Positions 54,054 through 62,087 of a stretch of 64,000 nt of DNA are shown in pieces. Under the pieces are notes generated by a model. The model made no database searches. It was given only the letters and a program-made list of their open reading frames with translations, and was not told the DNA's origin. A program made the position numbers and the translations under genes. The stretch comes from Bacteroidales bacterium (GTDB lineage Bacteria > Bacteroidota > Bacteroidia > Bacteroidales > UBA4417): contig JADJHD010000004.1 of assembly GCA_016707705.1 (NCBI GenBank), positions 62,001 through 126,000 on the forward strand, written 5' to 3'. Each line of letters begins with the position of its first letter. Position 1 is the stretch's first letter.

Positions 54054-55019
54054 TTACGCTGATTTGTAAACAGGGATCACTTCGTGCTGAAGATCATTGA
54101 AATACTTGCGTGCTGCAGCATAATCGGTGGTAAAGCCAAGAATAAATCCTCCTCCACCTGATCCGCAGAGTTTAAGGAAGAATTTCCCTGATTCAAGTCC
54201 CCAGCCCCAGGCTTCCTTGAAGGAAGATGGAATCATGCAGCTGAAGTTCTGCAACTGAAATTCGGAAACCTTGGCAAGTGAAGAGAAGAAGGATTTCATG
54301 TTTCCTTCAAGAATATCGGAAATGCACTGATTCACCCAGGGAATATAATCCGTTTTGAACTGTATTTCATACTCCTTGAAGCGCATCTGTTCGAGGAAAT
54401 GGTTTACAAGCGGCCCTGTCTTTCCAACTCTTCCGGTATCAACCAGGAAAATAACGCCTTCATTCTCGAATTTGCTTCTTGGAATACCGGTAATGGCAAT
54501 ATTGTCGCGTGAATGTATAAGCAAGGGGTGCTGCAGGTAGCAATTCAATGGGTCGATGCCGCTGCTTTGTCCATGGAACAATGATTCCAGTTTTGAAAAT
54601 ATCTGCCTTAATTTGCTGATGTCTTCGCCCTTTATATTTTCTGATGCTTCAATTTTATCGATTCCGTAGCGATCGTAAACGGCTGCCACCAATGCTCCTG
54701 AGCTTCCAATTCCATAGCCCTGCGGAATATTCGATTCAAAATAGAGTCCTTTTGCAAGATCTGCTTCCATTTTTGAAAAATCAATTTTGCATTGAAGCTC
54801 TCCCTTCTCCTCCAGCGATCTCATGTATTCGAGGAATTCACACATCTGCTTGTTCGACTGAACTGCAAATTCATAGTCGGTGTACTTATCATCATTGATG
54901 AAGCTGAGCTGACCCGTGAAATGCGAATAGGGAATGGTAAGTCCCTGTGAATTGAATAAGATGCTGTACTCTCCGAATAATAGAACTTTACCGTAAAAAA
55001 GATCAGTTTTCCTGTTCAT
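54054..55019 (-). CDS. mvk: Mevalonate kinase (GHMP family)
   Basis: Phosphorylates mevalonate to 5-phosphomevalonate. GHMP signature motifs: GKVLLFGEYSIL (residues 10-21), the ATP-binding loop GYGIGSSGALVA (101-112) and the C-terminal motif CGSGGGGFILGF (about 286-297). At 321 residues the length is typical. It is the last gene of the operon (HMG-CoA reductase, GYDIA kinase, decarboxylase, this kinase), 20 bp after mvaD. Assignment as mevalonate rather than phosphomevalonate kinase rests on operon context and on comparison with the partner GYDIA kinase, so the two labels could be swapped. Confidence 0.82.
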   Translation of the reverse strand: MNRKTDLFYGKVLLFGEYSILFNSQGLTIPYSHFTGQLSFINDDKYTDYEFAVQSNKQMCEFLEYMRSLEEKGELQCKIDFSKMEADLAKGLYFESNIPQGYGIGSSGALVAAVYDRYGIDKIEASENIKGEDISKLRQIFSKLESLFHGQSSGIDPLNCYLQHPLLIHSRDNIAITGIPRSKFENEGVIFLVDTGRVGKTGPLVNHFLEQMRFKEYEIQFKTDYIPWVNQCISDILEGNMKSFFSSLAKVSEFQLQNFSCMIPSSFKEAWGWGLESGKFFLKLCGSGGGGFILGFTTDYAAARKYFNDLQHEVIPVYKSA

Positions 55020-55039
55020 AATTGCCGTTTTACCGATGA

Positions 55040-56128
55040 TTAATCCTGATGGGTGAAGAGAATTCTTTCTGGTCCTGTCCCAAAGGCATCATCAATCCAG
55101 TTTTGTTTATCTTTTTTTAATAAATCTTCAACAATTAATTGCTGAACTTGTTCACGGTCCTTTTCAAAATAAAGAAGGTGAATGTTTGGTCCTGCATCCA
55201 GAGTGAAGCACATTGGGATCGCATACTCATCGCGAAGTTCCACTATCCTGTTGATAATCCGCACTGTTTCAGGATCCATCAGAATAAAACCGGGATCAGA
55301 AGTCATCATCAGTGCATGCAGGGTAAGCGCTTCATTTTCGGTGATTTTGATAAAGGTATCAATATCTCCGGAACTAAGGGCATTCAGCAGGTTTTGAATA
55401 TTCTGAACTGCCTGCTGTATTCTGGCAGCTGCGAACGGATGTGATTCCATCCTCTTGTGCCCTCCTGAACTTGAAACTTTTTTCTTCCCTTTATTAACGA
55501 GAATAATAGCATCCCGCAACTCCTGGAATTTCGGGTGGACATTCAACGGGACTGCATATTCGTCATCAGAACCCTGAAGTGCATCTGTTTTGCCCCAAAG
55601 GGTAAAGCCGCCGTAAACAGAACGTCCTGCACTTCCTGAACCCAAACGGGCAACATATGAAGCCAACTTGTAAAAATCGGGAACAGGAGTCCCCGAAAAC
55701 TCTTCTTCCAGTTCACAAAGACAAAGGGCCAGAGCGCTGAAAGCCGATGCTGAGGATGCAATTCCTGAAGAATGGGGGAAGGTATTTGAGGTTTCAATCA
55801 ACAAATCAACTTCCTTCAGAAAGGGGAAAATCTGCTCCATTTCAAGCAGGAATCCCGATATTCTCTCTCCGAAAGCCGGATTGGGCAGGCCCTCAAAAAT
55901 GAATTCCAGGGCAAGTGGTCCAGAATGCAGTCTGGGCTTTGCTGTAACGCGGGTTTCGGTGAAAGCTACTCCAAGGCTCATGCTAAGCGATGGATTAACA
56001 GGTAGTTGTCTGCCTTTTTTACCCCAGTATTTTACAAGGGCAATATTGGAAGGCGACTTCCATGCGACCGAAATTGCTTGTGTAATGGGTGCTTTGAGCT
56101 CAGTTCCTCTGAATCCTTCAATGCTCAT
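55040..56128 (-). CDS. mvaD: Diphosphomevalonate decarboxylase
   Basis: Converts mevalonate 5-diphosphate to isopentenyl diphosphate with ATP, CO2 being lost. The diagnostic SNIALVKYWGKK, NPSLSMSLG and HSSGIASSASAFSAL blocks are present, as is GSGSAGRSVYGGF and the C-terminal DAGPNIHLLYF with the catalytic-region Asp. At 362 residues it is slightly longer than the usual 330-ish. It overlaps the upstream GYDIA kinase by 4 bp. Together with the kinases and HMG-CoA reductase this completes the route from HMG-CoA to IPP. Confidence 0.93.
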   Translation of the reverse strand: MSIEGFRGTELKAPITQAISVAWKSPSNIALVKYWGKKGRQLPVNPSLSMSLGVAFTETRVTAKPRLHSGPLALEFIFEGLPNPAFGERISGFLLEMEQIFPFLKEVDLLIETSNTFPHSSGIASSASAFSALALCLCELEEEFSGTPVPDFYKLASYVARLGSGSAGRSVYGGFTLWGKTDALQGSDDEYAVPLNVHPKFQELRDAIILVNKGKKKVSSSGGHKRMESHPFAAARIQQAVQNIQNLLNALSSGDIDTFIKITENEALTLHALMMTSDPGFILMDPETVRIINRIVELRDEYAIPMCFTLDAGPNIHLLYFEKDREQVQQLIVEDLLKKDKQNWIDDAFGTGPERILFTHQD

Positions 56129-57060
56129 GCTTCCGAATTTTGAATGATAATGTCCGTAAATTTAAAGTAAGTTGTCAATCCTAACTTAAAAAGTTTGCTT
56201 TTTAATTCTTCCGGCTCCAGTTCAGTGTATAGCAAGGCAAAATCTCCACCCCATGCACCCAATGATTTTGCGGTTCCGGGGAAGTCACTGAATATATCTT
56301 CGTTTATTGAAGGATGCTGAATGATATTCCCGATTATTTCTTCATGTTTCAATATCAGTCTGCAGAATTCTGCAGGCTGACTGCAATTGAGAATGGCTTC
56401 AGTAATTGCATTAATCTCAATCAGGTCATGCTCTTTGGCACTGCCGGCCTTATGGCGGTATGAGGAAATCTCCCTTGCCGAATCCTGCTTTTTACCGAGA
56501 TAGACAAAATACAAGGAATCCCTGAAAGGAGGTGAGAATTTGCAGTTCGTGACTCTGGGGCTATCATTCTGCAATTGGTAAAGTATTGGACCCTCTGCAT
56601 TGGCGCATGCAATGTCGTAACCTGATCCTGATGAAACAGTTCTGAGCAGGGAATATGGATCCACTTTTGCCCAGTTACCAATATTGGCAATCAATGTGGA
56701 GCTGCTACCAAGTCCCCAAAGCCGGTCGTAATTCAGACTTGTCTCCACATCAAAGCCTGAGTTTTCCGAAAGAAAGTTCGGATTCAGAATCATTGCTTTC
56801 TGAAGCAACTTCTGAAGATACTCTGCTGCCCTGAAATCGGAAGTTTGAATGATTGAGATATCAGGAAGAGCAAAGCTGGCTTCAAACCAGGTGCCATCCG
56901 GCTGAATGGCTTTCCAGTTCAATGAATCCAAACTTGATGGCTTTACATTCATTGATTGTCCGAATTTTACAGGGACCGCCAAAGCCAAAGCACCATCCAG
57001 AACCAGGTATTCCCCGGTAATCAGCAATTTTCCGTGTGAATAAAAACTGAAGGATTCCAA
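56125..57060 (-). CDS. GYDIA-type GHMP kinase, probable phosphomevalonate kinase
   Basis: GHMP-fold kinase of 311 residues with HGKLLITGEYLVLDGA (9-24), GLGSSSTLIANI (116-127) and the GSGYDIACA signature (145-153) that names this group in Bacteroidota mevalonate operons. By elimination it should act as phosphomevalonate kinase, the step between mevalonate kinase and the decarboxylase. The start is a TTG at 57060: an in-frame TAA lies two codons upstream, and no ATG precedes the conserved GKLLITGEY strand. It starts 9 bp after the HMG-CoA reductase stop and overlaps the decarboxylase gene by 4 bp, so the operon is tightly packed. Confidence 0.85.
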   Translation of the reverse strand: MESFSFYSHGKLLITGEYLVLDGALALAVPVKFGQSMNVKPSSLDSLNWKAIQPDGTWFEASFALPDISIIQTSDFRAAEYLQKLLQKAMILNPNFLSENSGFDVETSLNYDRLWGLGSSSTLIANIGNWAKVDPYSLLRTVSSGSGYDIACANAEGPILYQLQNDSPRVTNCKFSPPFRDSLYFVYLGKKQDSAREISSYRHKAGSAKEHDLIEINAITEAILNCSQPAEFCRLILKHEEIIGNIIQHPSINEDIFSDFPGTAKSLGAWGGDFALLYTELEPEELKSKLFKLGLTTYFKFTDIIIQNSEA

Positions 57061-57069
57061 TTCTTAAAT

Positions 57070-58383
57070 TTAACGAATACTTTCAAGGAATTTACTTACC
57101 GAATTATAAGCGACTTTCTCGTGTTTGAAATATTCAATGGCTTCTTTCTTTTCCGCTTCTGTCGCCTGAAAAACATTCAAAATATTCAGAAGGTGCATCT
57201 TCATGTGTCCTTTCTGAATTCCCTTGGTAACCAGTGATTTCACTGCAGAATAGTTATTTGCCAATCCGGCTGCCGATGCAATCATCATCAGTTCTTCCGC
57301 TCCCGGATTTCCAAGCAGATCGAGTGAGCTTTTAGCAAGAGGGTGAAGATTGGTGAGACCCCCAACAGTGCCAAGTGCAAAGGCTACATCCAGCGAGAAT
57401 CTGAACTTTCCGTTCTCCAGACTTACTTCGCTCAAACTTTGATAATGTCCGTTGCGGGATGCCCAGGTATGTCCGCAAGCCTCAATGGCGCGAAAATCAT
57501 TTCCTGTTGCCAGGGCTACAGCATCAATACCATTGAAGATGCCTTTGTTATGAGTTGTTGCCCTGTGGACATCCACCTGTGCAATTTTTACTCCTGTGGC
57601 AAAGCGTCTGACGAATTCTTCATCTGAATAACTGTCGTCAAAACCCTGATGCTGCGATAAATCACACTCAACCCAGGTTTTTACCCGGCACTCAGGTGTA
57701 TAATTGGAGAGGATGGACATGATGACTTCCAGGCTGGAAGCGTTGAAGCGCTCATCTTCATTGATAAAATCCTTCAGGGTATCTGCAAACTCTTCAAGGC
57801 AGGAGTTGATGAAATTGGCGCCCATGGAGTCTTTTGTATCAAAGGTTCCCTTAACCTGGTAATAGTTGGGAATCAGATCGGTCATTTCCACCAGTTCCAG
57901 TGAAACTATTCCGCCTCCGCGGGAAATCATATTCGAGGTAATAGGGGAGGTGCGTTCAATCATTTGCTGCCTGATCTGGGGGAAGACCTCCCTAAGCAAG
58001 CTAACATCATCTTTCCAGAGGAAATGCACCTGTCCGATCTTATGGGCTGAAATAACTTCGGAATGAAACCCGCCTCGCTCCGACCAGAACTTTGCAGCAC
58101 CGGAAGCAGCTGCCACCACTGAGCTTTCCTCAATTACCATGGGTACCATGTACAACTTTCCGTTGATCTTGAAATTTGGGGCAACTCCGTAGGGGAAATA
58201 ATAGTTTGATAGGGTATTCTCGCTGAACTCGTCGTAGAGTTTCTGTATTTGGGGATCAGAGTGCCATGAAGAGCGCAGGACCTCTGCAAAATTCTCCGGG
58301 TATTCTACCTGACCTGCAACGAGGTCAACTTTCTGGTCTTTAGTTAACCGGGAAAAACCGGTAATAATCTTTGGATCTCTCAT
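57070..58383 (-). CDS. mvaA: Hydroxymethylglutaryl-CoA reductase, class II type
   Basis: Reduces HMG-CoA to mevalonate. The 437-residue sequence is of the class II (bacterial) kind: PYGVAPNFKINGK (residues 64-76), VIEESSVVAAAS with the catalytic Glu at 85/86, DSMGANFINS near 183, ATGNDFRAIEACGHTWASR, GTVGGLTNLHPLAK near 346, and a C-terminal stretch GHMKMHLLNIL holding the flap-region His. First gene of the mevalonate operon; -7-like TATTTTTG (minus strand) at 58402-58409. Although class II enzymes are often annotated degradative, the operon context argues for biosynthesis here. HMG-CoA synthase and IPP isomerase are not in the window. Confidence 0.94.
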   Translation of the reverse strand: MRDPKIITGFSRLTKDQKVDLVAGQVEYPENFAEVLRSSWHSDPQIQKLYDEFSENTLSNYYFPYGVAPNFKINGKLYMVPMVIEESSVVAAASGAAKFWSERGGFHSEVISAHKIGQVHFLWKDDVSLLREVFPQIRQQMIERTSPITSNMISRGGGIVSLELVEMTDLIPNYYQVKGTFDTKDSMGANFINSCLEEFADTLKDFINEDERFNASSLEVIMSILSNYTPECRVKTWVECDLSQHQGFDDSYSDEEFVRRFATGVKIAQVDVHRATTHNKGIFNGIDAVALATGNDFRAIEACGHTWASRNGHYQSLSEVSLENGKFRFSLDVAFALGTVGGLTNLHPLAKSSLDLLGNPGAEELMMIASAAGLANNYSAVKSLVTKGIQKGHMKMHLLNILNVFQATEAEKKEAIEYFKHEKVAYNSVSKFLESIR

Positions 58384-58696
58384 TCAATTCCTATGTATGT
58401 GCAAAAATAAGGATTAACTGAATATGAAGGGGGTATTACGTTTTTGTTAGAAAATGCCTTTTTCAAGTAAGAAGCAAAGAATTCAAGAAGCCGAGAATTC
58501 AAGAATCCAAGAATTCAAGTATTCAAGAAGCCAGAAGCCTGGCGCCTGGTTTGACAAATAATTTTTCCAAATCTTGCTTCCAATCTTGCCATTCTGACTT
58601 CTGACTTCTGACTCCTGACTTCTAATTTCTTCTTTCACAATCGAACGCCTTCCCAACACGATAATTGCTATATTTGTTCAATACGAAGACCGGAAG
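58384..58696. other. Divergent spacer with short direct repeats
   Basis: No gene. AAGAATTCAAG-type repeats cover about 58476-58535, and TCTGACTTCTGACTTCTGAC-like repeats about 58590-58620. A -7-like TATATTTG at 58669-58676 precedes the amidohydrolase start by 20 bp; a clear -33 is not seen. TATTTTTG at 58402-58409 (minus) may serve the mevalonate operon. Confidence 0.7.
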
Positions 58697-59911
58697 ATGC
58701 GTTACCTTTCTGCTGATTATATTTTACCAGTCACCGGATCTCCGGTCCGAAACGGGATTCTGGTAATGGATGATGAAGGCAGAATTACCGATTTGCTGGA
58801 TCCGGTTTTTTCTATGAATATACCTGATCAACCGGAAAGATACAACGGATTTCTTTGTCCGGGCTTCATAAATTCACATTGCCATCTTGAACTTTCCTGG
58901 GCCAGGGGTGGAATAGCTCCCGGACTCGGGCTCAATCATTTTGTGCGAAGCCTGCAGGCAATCAGGTCAACTGTTAGTGAAGACGAAGTATCGTATTCTA
59001 TCAGAAAGTCCTGCGATTCAATGTGGAAGAAGGGTATAGTTGCTATCGGGGACATTTCAAATGGCTTGTCGACATTGGCCTGCAAGGAAATTTCTCCAAT
59101 ACTCTTTCATACTTTCTGTGAACTCTTTGGTTCGGACCCCATACATGCTGAAGCTATCCTGCAAAGAGGCTTATCCAATGCAGCAGCATTCTCCGCATTA
59201 AAACGAAATGGCAGGGCCTCAGTAACTCCACATGCAACCTACTCCCTTTCAGAAGAGCTCTTCAGGCTTATCAGGATTAATCAGACTTCGCAGGATTTGC
59301 CACTAAGTATTCATCATCAGGAAAATGAGGATGAAAACAGTTTCTTCTTAAACGGAACCGGGAGAATTGCTGAAAGAAGGCTTGCTTTTAATCCTGGAAT
59401 AGTACCTTTTTCAGGAACAGGAAAAAGGCCACTTGAAAGTATTGCCGGATGGCTGGATCAGAATGCAAAACTGCTTTTGGTTCATAATACACTCAGCCAG
59501 GAAGAAGATATTAACTTTGCATTGGACTATTTCAGGGAAATTCACTGGTGTCTTTGTCCAAAAGCCAACCTCTTTATCGAGGGCTTAATTCCTGATATAG
59601 ATCTTTTCAGGAAGAAGGATTGTAAAATCACGATTGGAACAGATAGTCTTGCATCCAATGATACGCTTTCTATACTCGAAGAAATGAAGGCTATCACAAG
59701 ATTCTACCCTGAGATCCCGCTTTGCGAAATGGTCTCATGGGCGACAAGAAATGGTGCAGAATTTCTGGGATTTGAGAACCTGGGAACTTTCAGTCCTGGA
59801 AGTAGTCCGGGAGTGGTTTTGATTGAAAATGTCGATATTGATAACTTAGCCCTGCGCCAGGATAGCTGGTCGAGGCTGCTGATTCCGCCTGCAAATGCTA
59901 GTATATCTTGA
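58697..59911 (+). CDS. Amidohydrolase-superfamily deaminase (TrzA/MtaD/aminofutalosine-deaminase-like)
   Basis: A 404-residue zinc/iron amidohydrolase. The metal motif NSHCHLELSW holds His61 and His63 plus Glu65; further ligands are in SIHHQENEDE (about 204), LLVHNTLSQEED (about 258) and TDSLASNDTLSILEEM (Asp near 317). The H-x-H-L-E-[LF]-S form is the one seen in aminofutalosine deaminase and 5'-methylthioadenosine/SAH deaminase proteins, so it may deaminate a purine nucleoside in menaquinone synthesis or salvage. Its last 17 bp overlap the next small gene, and a 5'-nucleotidase gene follows that, which supports a nucleoside-related role. Confidence 0.82.
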   Translation: MRYLSADYILPVTGSPVRNGILVMDDEGRITDLLDPVFSMNIPDQPERYNGFLCPGFINSHCHLELSWARGGIAPGLGLNHFVRSLQAIRSTVSEDEVSYSIRKSCDSMWKKGIVAIGDISNGLSTLACKEISPILFHTFCELFGSDPIHAEAILQRGLSNAAAFSALKRNGRASVTPHATYSLSEELFRLIRINQTSQDLPLSIHHQENEDENSFFLNGTGRIAERRLAFNPGIVPFSGTGKRPLESIAGWLDQNAKLLLVHNTLSQEEDINFALDYFREIHWCLCPKANLFIEGLIPDIDLFRKKDCKITIGTDSLASNDTLSILEEMKAITRFYPEIPLCEMVSWATRNGAEFLGFENLGTFSPGSSPGVVLIENVDIDNLALRQDSWSRLLIPPANASIS

Positions 59912-60098
59912 TCAGAAAGAGATTCAGGTCTTCAGGGGCGCACGATTGATGGATGCCTTGCTGGCCTTTTCTCCCAAACTGTTCGATAAGGTTGTTAATG
60001 GAGATTGCCTTATCCTCGACCGATTTGGAAACATAACTGAACTGGATGGCCCCCTAAGAGAAGGCCAGAAATTATTTACACAAAAAACTGAACTATGA
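59895..60098 (+). CDS. Conserved small protein, possible beta-grasp (ThiS/MoaD-like)
   Basis: A 67-residue protein (MLVYLDQKEIQVFRGARLMDALLAF, DCLILDRFGNITELDGPL, EGQKLFTQK). The alternating hydrophobic pattern beta-beta-alpha-beta-beta and the GARLMDAL turn resemble small beta-grasp sulfur carriers, but the chain ends KTEL without a Gly-Gly, so sulfur transfer is unlikely. It overlaps the amidohydrolase gene by 17 bp and the nucleotidase by 4 bp (ATGA), indicating that all three are translated together. I do not know a named family; it could be a subunit or regulator of one of the neighbours. Confidence 0.65.
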   Translation: MLVYLDQKEIQVFRGARLMDALLAFSPKLFDKVVNGDCLILDRFGNITELDGPLREGQKLFTQKTEL

Positions 60099-61543
60099 AA
60101 ACCCGCATCCTGTTACTTATTTTCCTTGGCTATAGCTTTTTCCTTCCCTTTCAGAATTATGCCCAGCACTCATCAAAAGCTACAGAAATCATTATTCTGC
60201 ATACCAATGATATGCATGCTAAAATCGATAATTTCGGTAAGCTGGCTTATCTCTCCGATAGTTTGAGAAAGACACACAAATATGTTTACCTGTTTGCTGC
60301 CGGTGATAATTTTACCGGCAATCCTGTTGTGGATATGGTTGAGGATAAGGGGTTCCCGATGATTGACTTAATGAACCGTTGCGGATTTACGGTTACAGCT
60401 ATCGGCAATCATGAATTTGACCTTGGTCAGGAAAAACTCGCAGCAAGAATGAAGCAAGCAAGCTTTCCATTTATTTCCTGCAATATAGATGCTTCTGCCA
60501 CCAAACTCCCCGAGATCAAACCATATATTATCCTTAAAGCCGGGAAGATAAAACTTCCGGTATTGGCGATTATTCAACTGGGAGATAACGGACTTCCCGA
60601 TTCCCATCCTTCAAGGCTGGAAGGAATAAAATTCACAAACGGCTTGGAAAAGGCTCAGGAATTTAAATGGTTGAAGTCAAAGTATGGTTCATTGATTGGA
60701 CTGACACATCTGGGTGTTGAGATGGATGAACCTCTTGCCAATGCCATGCCTGAATTTGATCTGATCGTTGGAGGACATTCCCATACCACCATGACCAAAC
60801 CCATGCTGATTAATGGAGTAACCATCGTACAAACCGGTTCAGGATTGAAAAATGTTGGCAAGATCACACTCTGGGTTGAAAAAGGGAAAATTGTGGATAA
60901 AAGCTATGAGCTCATTGCTCTTTCAGAGATAACCTCTGTTGACGCTGAGGTGCAGAAACTTATCGATCATTACAATGCAAATGAGGAGCTCAACAAGCCC
61001 GTTGGAATTGCAGAAGCGGCGTTTACCTCTCCAAGTCAGTTGGGAAGCCTAATGACCGATGCTGTAACATCCAGGCTAAAGGTGGATTTTGCTTTTCAAA
61101 ATGTGGGTGGAATAAGAATATCCTCACTTCCCGAAGGTGAAATCAAATTAAAGGATGTTTATAAATTGGATCCTTTTGGAAATCTGGTGGTTATCTATAA
61201 AATGAATTCTGAAGAGATTAAATCTCTGATTATGAATGCATACAATCGTGGCAAGGAGATAGATCTTGAAGTTTCGGGGATGAAATACACGGTTATTATT
61301 GATGAACAGGGAATCTGCACTGAGGTTGTCATGATTGACAATAGCGGTCAGGCTCTGCTTGATGGTAAGGAGTATACGGTTGGAGTGAACAGTTATATTT
61401 CAGCTACCTATAAGTTTAATCACCGGGATTCGGGAACAACAAGCTACAGCACAACTGCCCAGGCATTGATTGAATATCTCGGGGAGGTGAAGAAGGTTAA
61501 CTATACAGATGTTGTAAGGACCGCAACTCAGATGGGTAAATAG
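60095..61543 (+). CDS. Exported UshA-type 5'-nucleotidase/metallophosphatase
   Basis: A 482-residue protein with signal peptide MKTRILLLIFLGYSFFLPF, ending YAQHS. The calcineurin-like half begins LHTNDMHAKID, has AAGDNFTGNP, GNHEFDLGQE, GGHSHTTM; the C-terminal 5'-nucleotidase domain starts near residue 300 (GSLMTDAV, NVGGIR, and GMKYTV blocks). It probably hydrolyses nucleoside monophosphates or other phosphoesters in the periplasm to let the cell recover nucleosides and phosphate. It overlaps the small 67-residue gene by 4 bp and so is coupled to the amidohydrolase gene, which supports a nucleoside salvage unit. Confidence 0.92.
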   Translation: MKTRILLLIFLGYSFFLPFQNYAQHSSKATEIIILHTNDMHAKIDNFGKLAYLSDSLRKTHKYVYLFAAGDNFTGNPVVDMVEDKGFPMIDLMNRCGFTVTAIGNHEFDLGQEKLAARMKQASFPFISCNIDASATKLPEIKPYIILKAGKIKLPVLAIIQLGDNGLPDSHPSRLEGIKFTNGLEKAQEFKWLKSKYGSLIGLTHLGVEMDEPLANAMPEFDLIVGGHSHTTMTKPMLINGVTIVQTGSGLKNVGKITLWVEKGKIVDKSYELIALSEITSVDAEVQKLIDHYNANEELNKPVGIAEAAFTSPSQLGSLMTDAVTSRLKVDFAFQNVGGIRISSLPEGEIKLKDVYKLDPFGNLVVIYKMNSEEIKSLIMNAYNRGKEIDLEVSGMKYTVIIDEQGICTEVVMIDNSGQALLDGKEYTVGVNSYISATYKFNHRDSGTTSYSTTAQALIEYLGEVKKVNYTDVVRTATQMGK

Positions 61544-61619
61544 CTCCGGGAATACAAAACAATCACAGGCCGGTTTGCACGGCATTCAAATCATCAGACT
61601 TCAAAGGGTTGTTTCACTT

Positions 61620-61937
61620 TTAATACATGAAGTAGGAAAGCGTGACGATGCATACCACCAAACCACCTGTTAGGGCTAAAACTTTAACCCTTCTGAGACT
61701 CTGATACCTTTTGAAGTTTTCCTCTACTACATAATAGTGACCCGGATGGCTTTCGATGAAAACCTTGTTACGGAGCAGCCTGCGGAACAGGATTCCGTCA
61801 TCGAGTCCTAATGATTGTAGTGTTTTGGCTTTTTCAGCACTTACTGCGCCTGCATTTTCAAACCTGCCAAAATATCTCCGGATGCGCGCAGCGATAATCA
61901 TGGGGGCAAAAACGTGATTTACCATAGTTATGCGCAT
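61620..61937 (-). CDS. Small membrane-anchored hypothetical protein
   Basis: A 105-residue protein with basic helical N-terminal part (residues 1-75, RIRRYFGRFENAGAVSAEKAKTLQSLG) and one C-terminal transmembrane helix (about 82-104, VLALTGGLVVCIVTLSYF). The start may be Met1 or Met5. No named family is recognised. It is convergent with the 5'-nucleotidase gene and 151 bp from the next minus gene. An exposed cytosolic domain with a tail anchor is likely; nothing more can be said. Confidence 0.65.
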   Translation of the reverse strand: MRITMVNHVFAPMIIAARIRRYFGRFENAGAVSAEKAKTLQSLGLDDGILFRRLLRNKVFIESHPGHYYVVEENFKRYQSLRRVKVLALTGGLVVCIVTLSYFMY

Positions 61938-62043
61938 TTCCCCAAATATACAACATAATATGCCGATTTCTGCATATGATGTGAAAAATCAATGCAATGT
62001 CCTATCCTGCAAGACTTCCGGAAGTGCGCAATTATGCAAAAAA

Positions 62044-62077
62044 TAAAAAGAAATCACCCTTTAAGAGCAGTGATTTT
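62044..62077 (-). terminator. Terminator downstream of the outer membrane protein gene
   Basis: Stem AAATCAC (62051-62057) / GTGATTT (62070-62076); on the minus strand the right-hand arm is followed by CTTTTTATTTTTT, a fair T run. Located 12 bp past the stop of the Omp85-type gene. Confidence 0.75.
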
Positions 62078-62087
62078 GCCTGATGAC

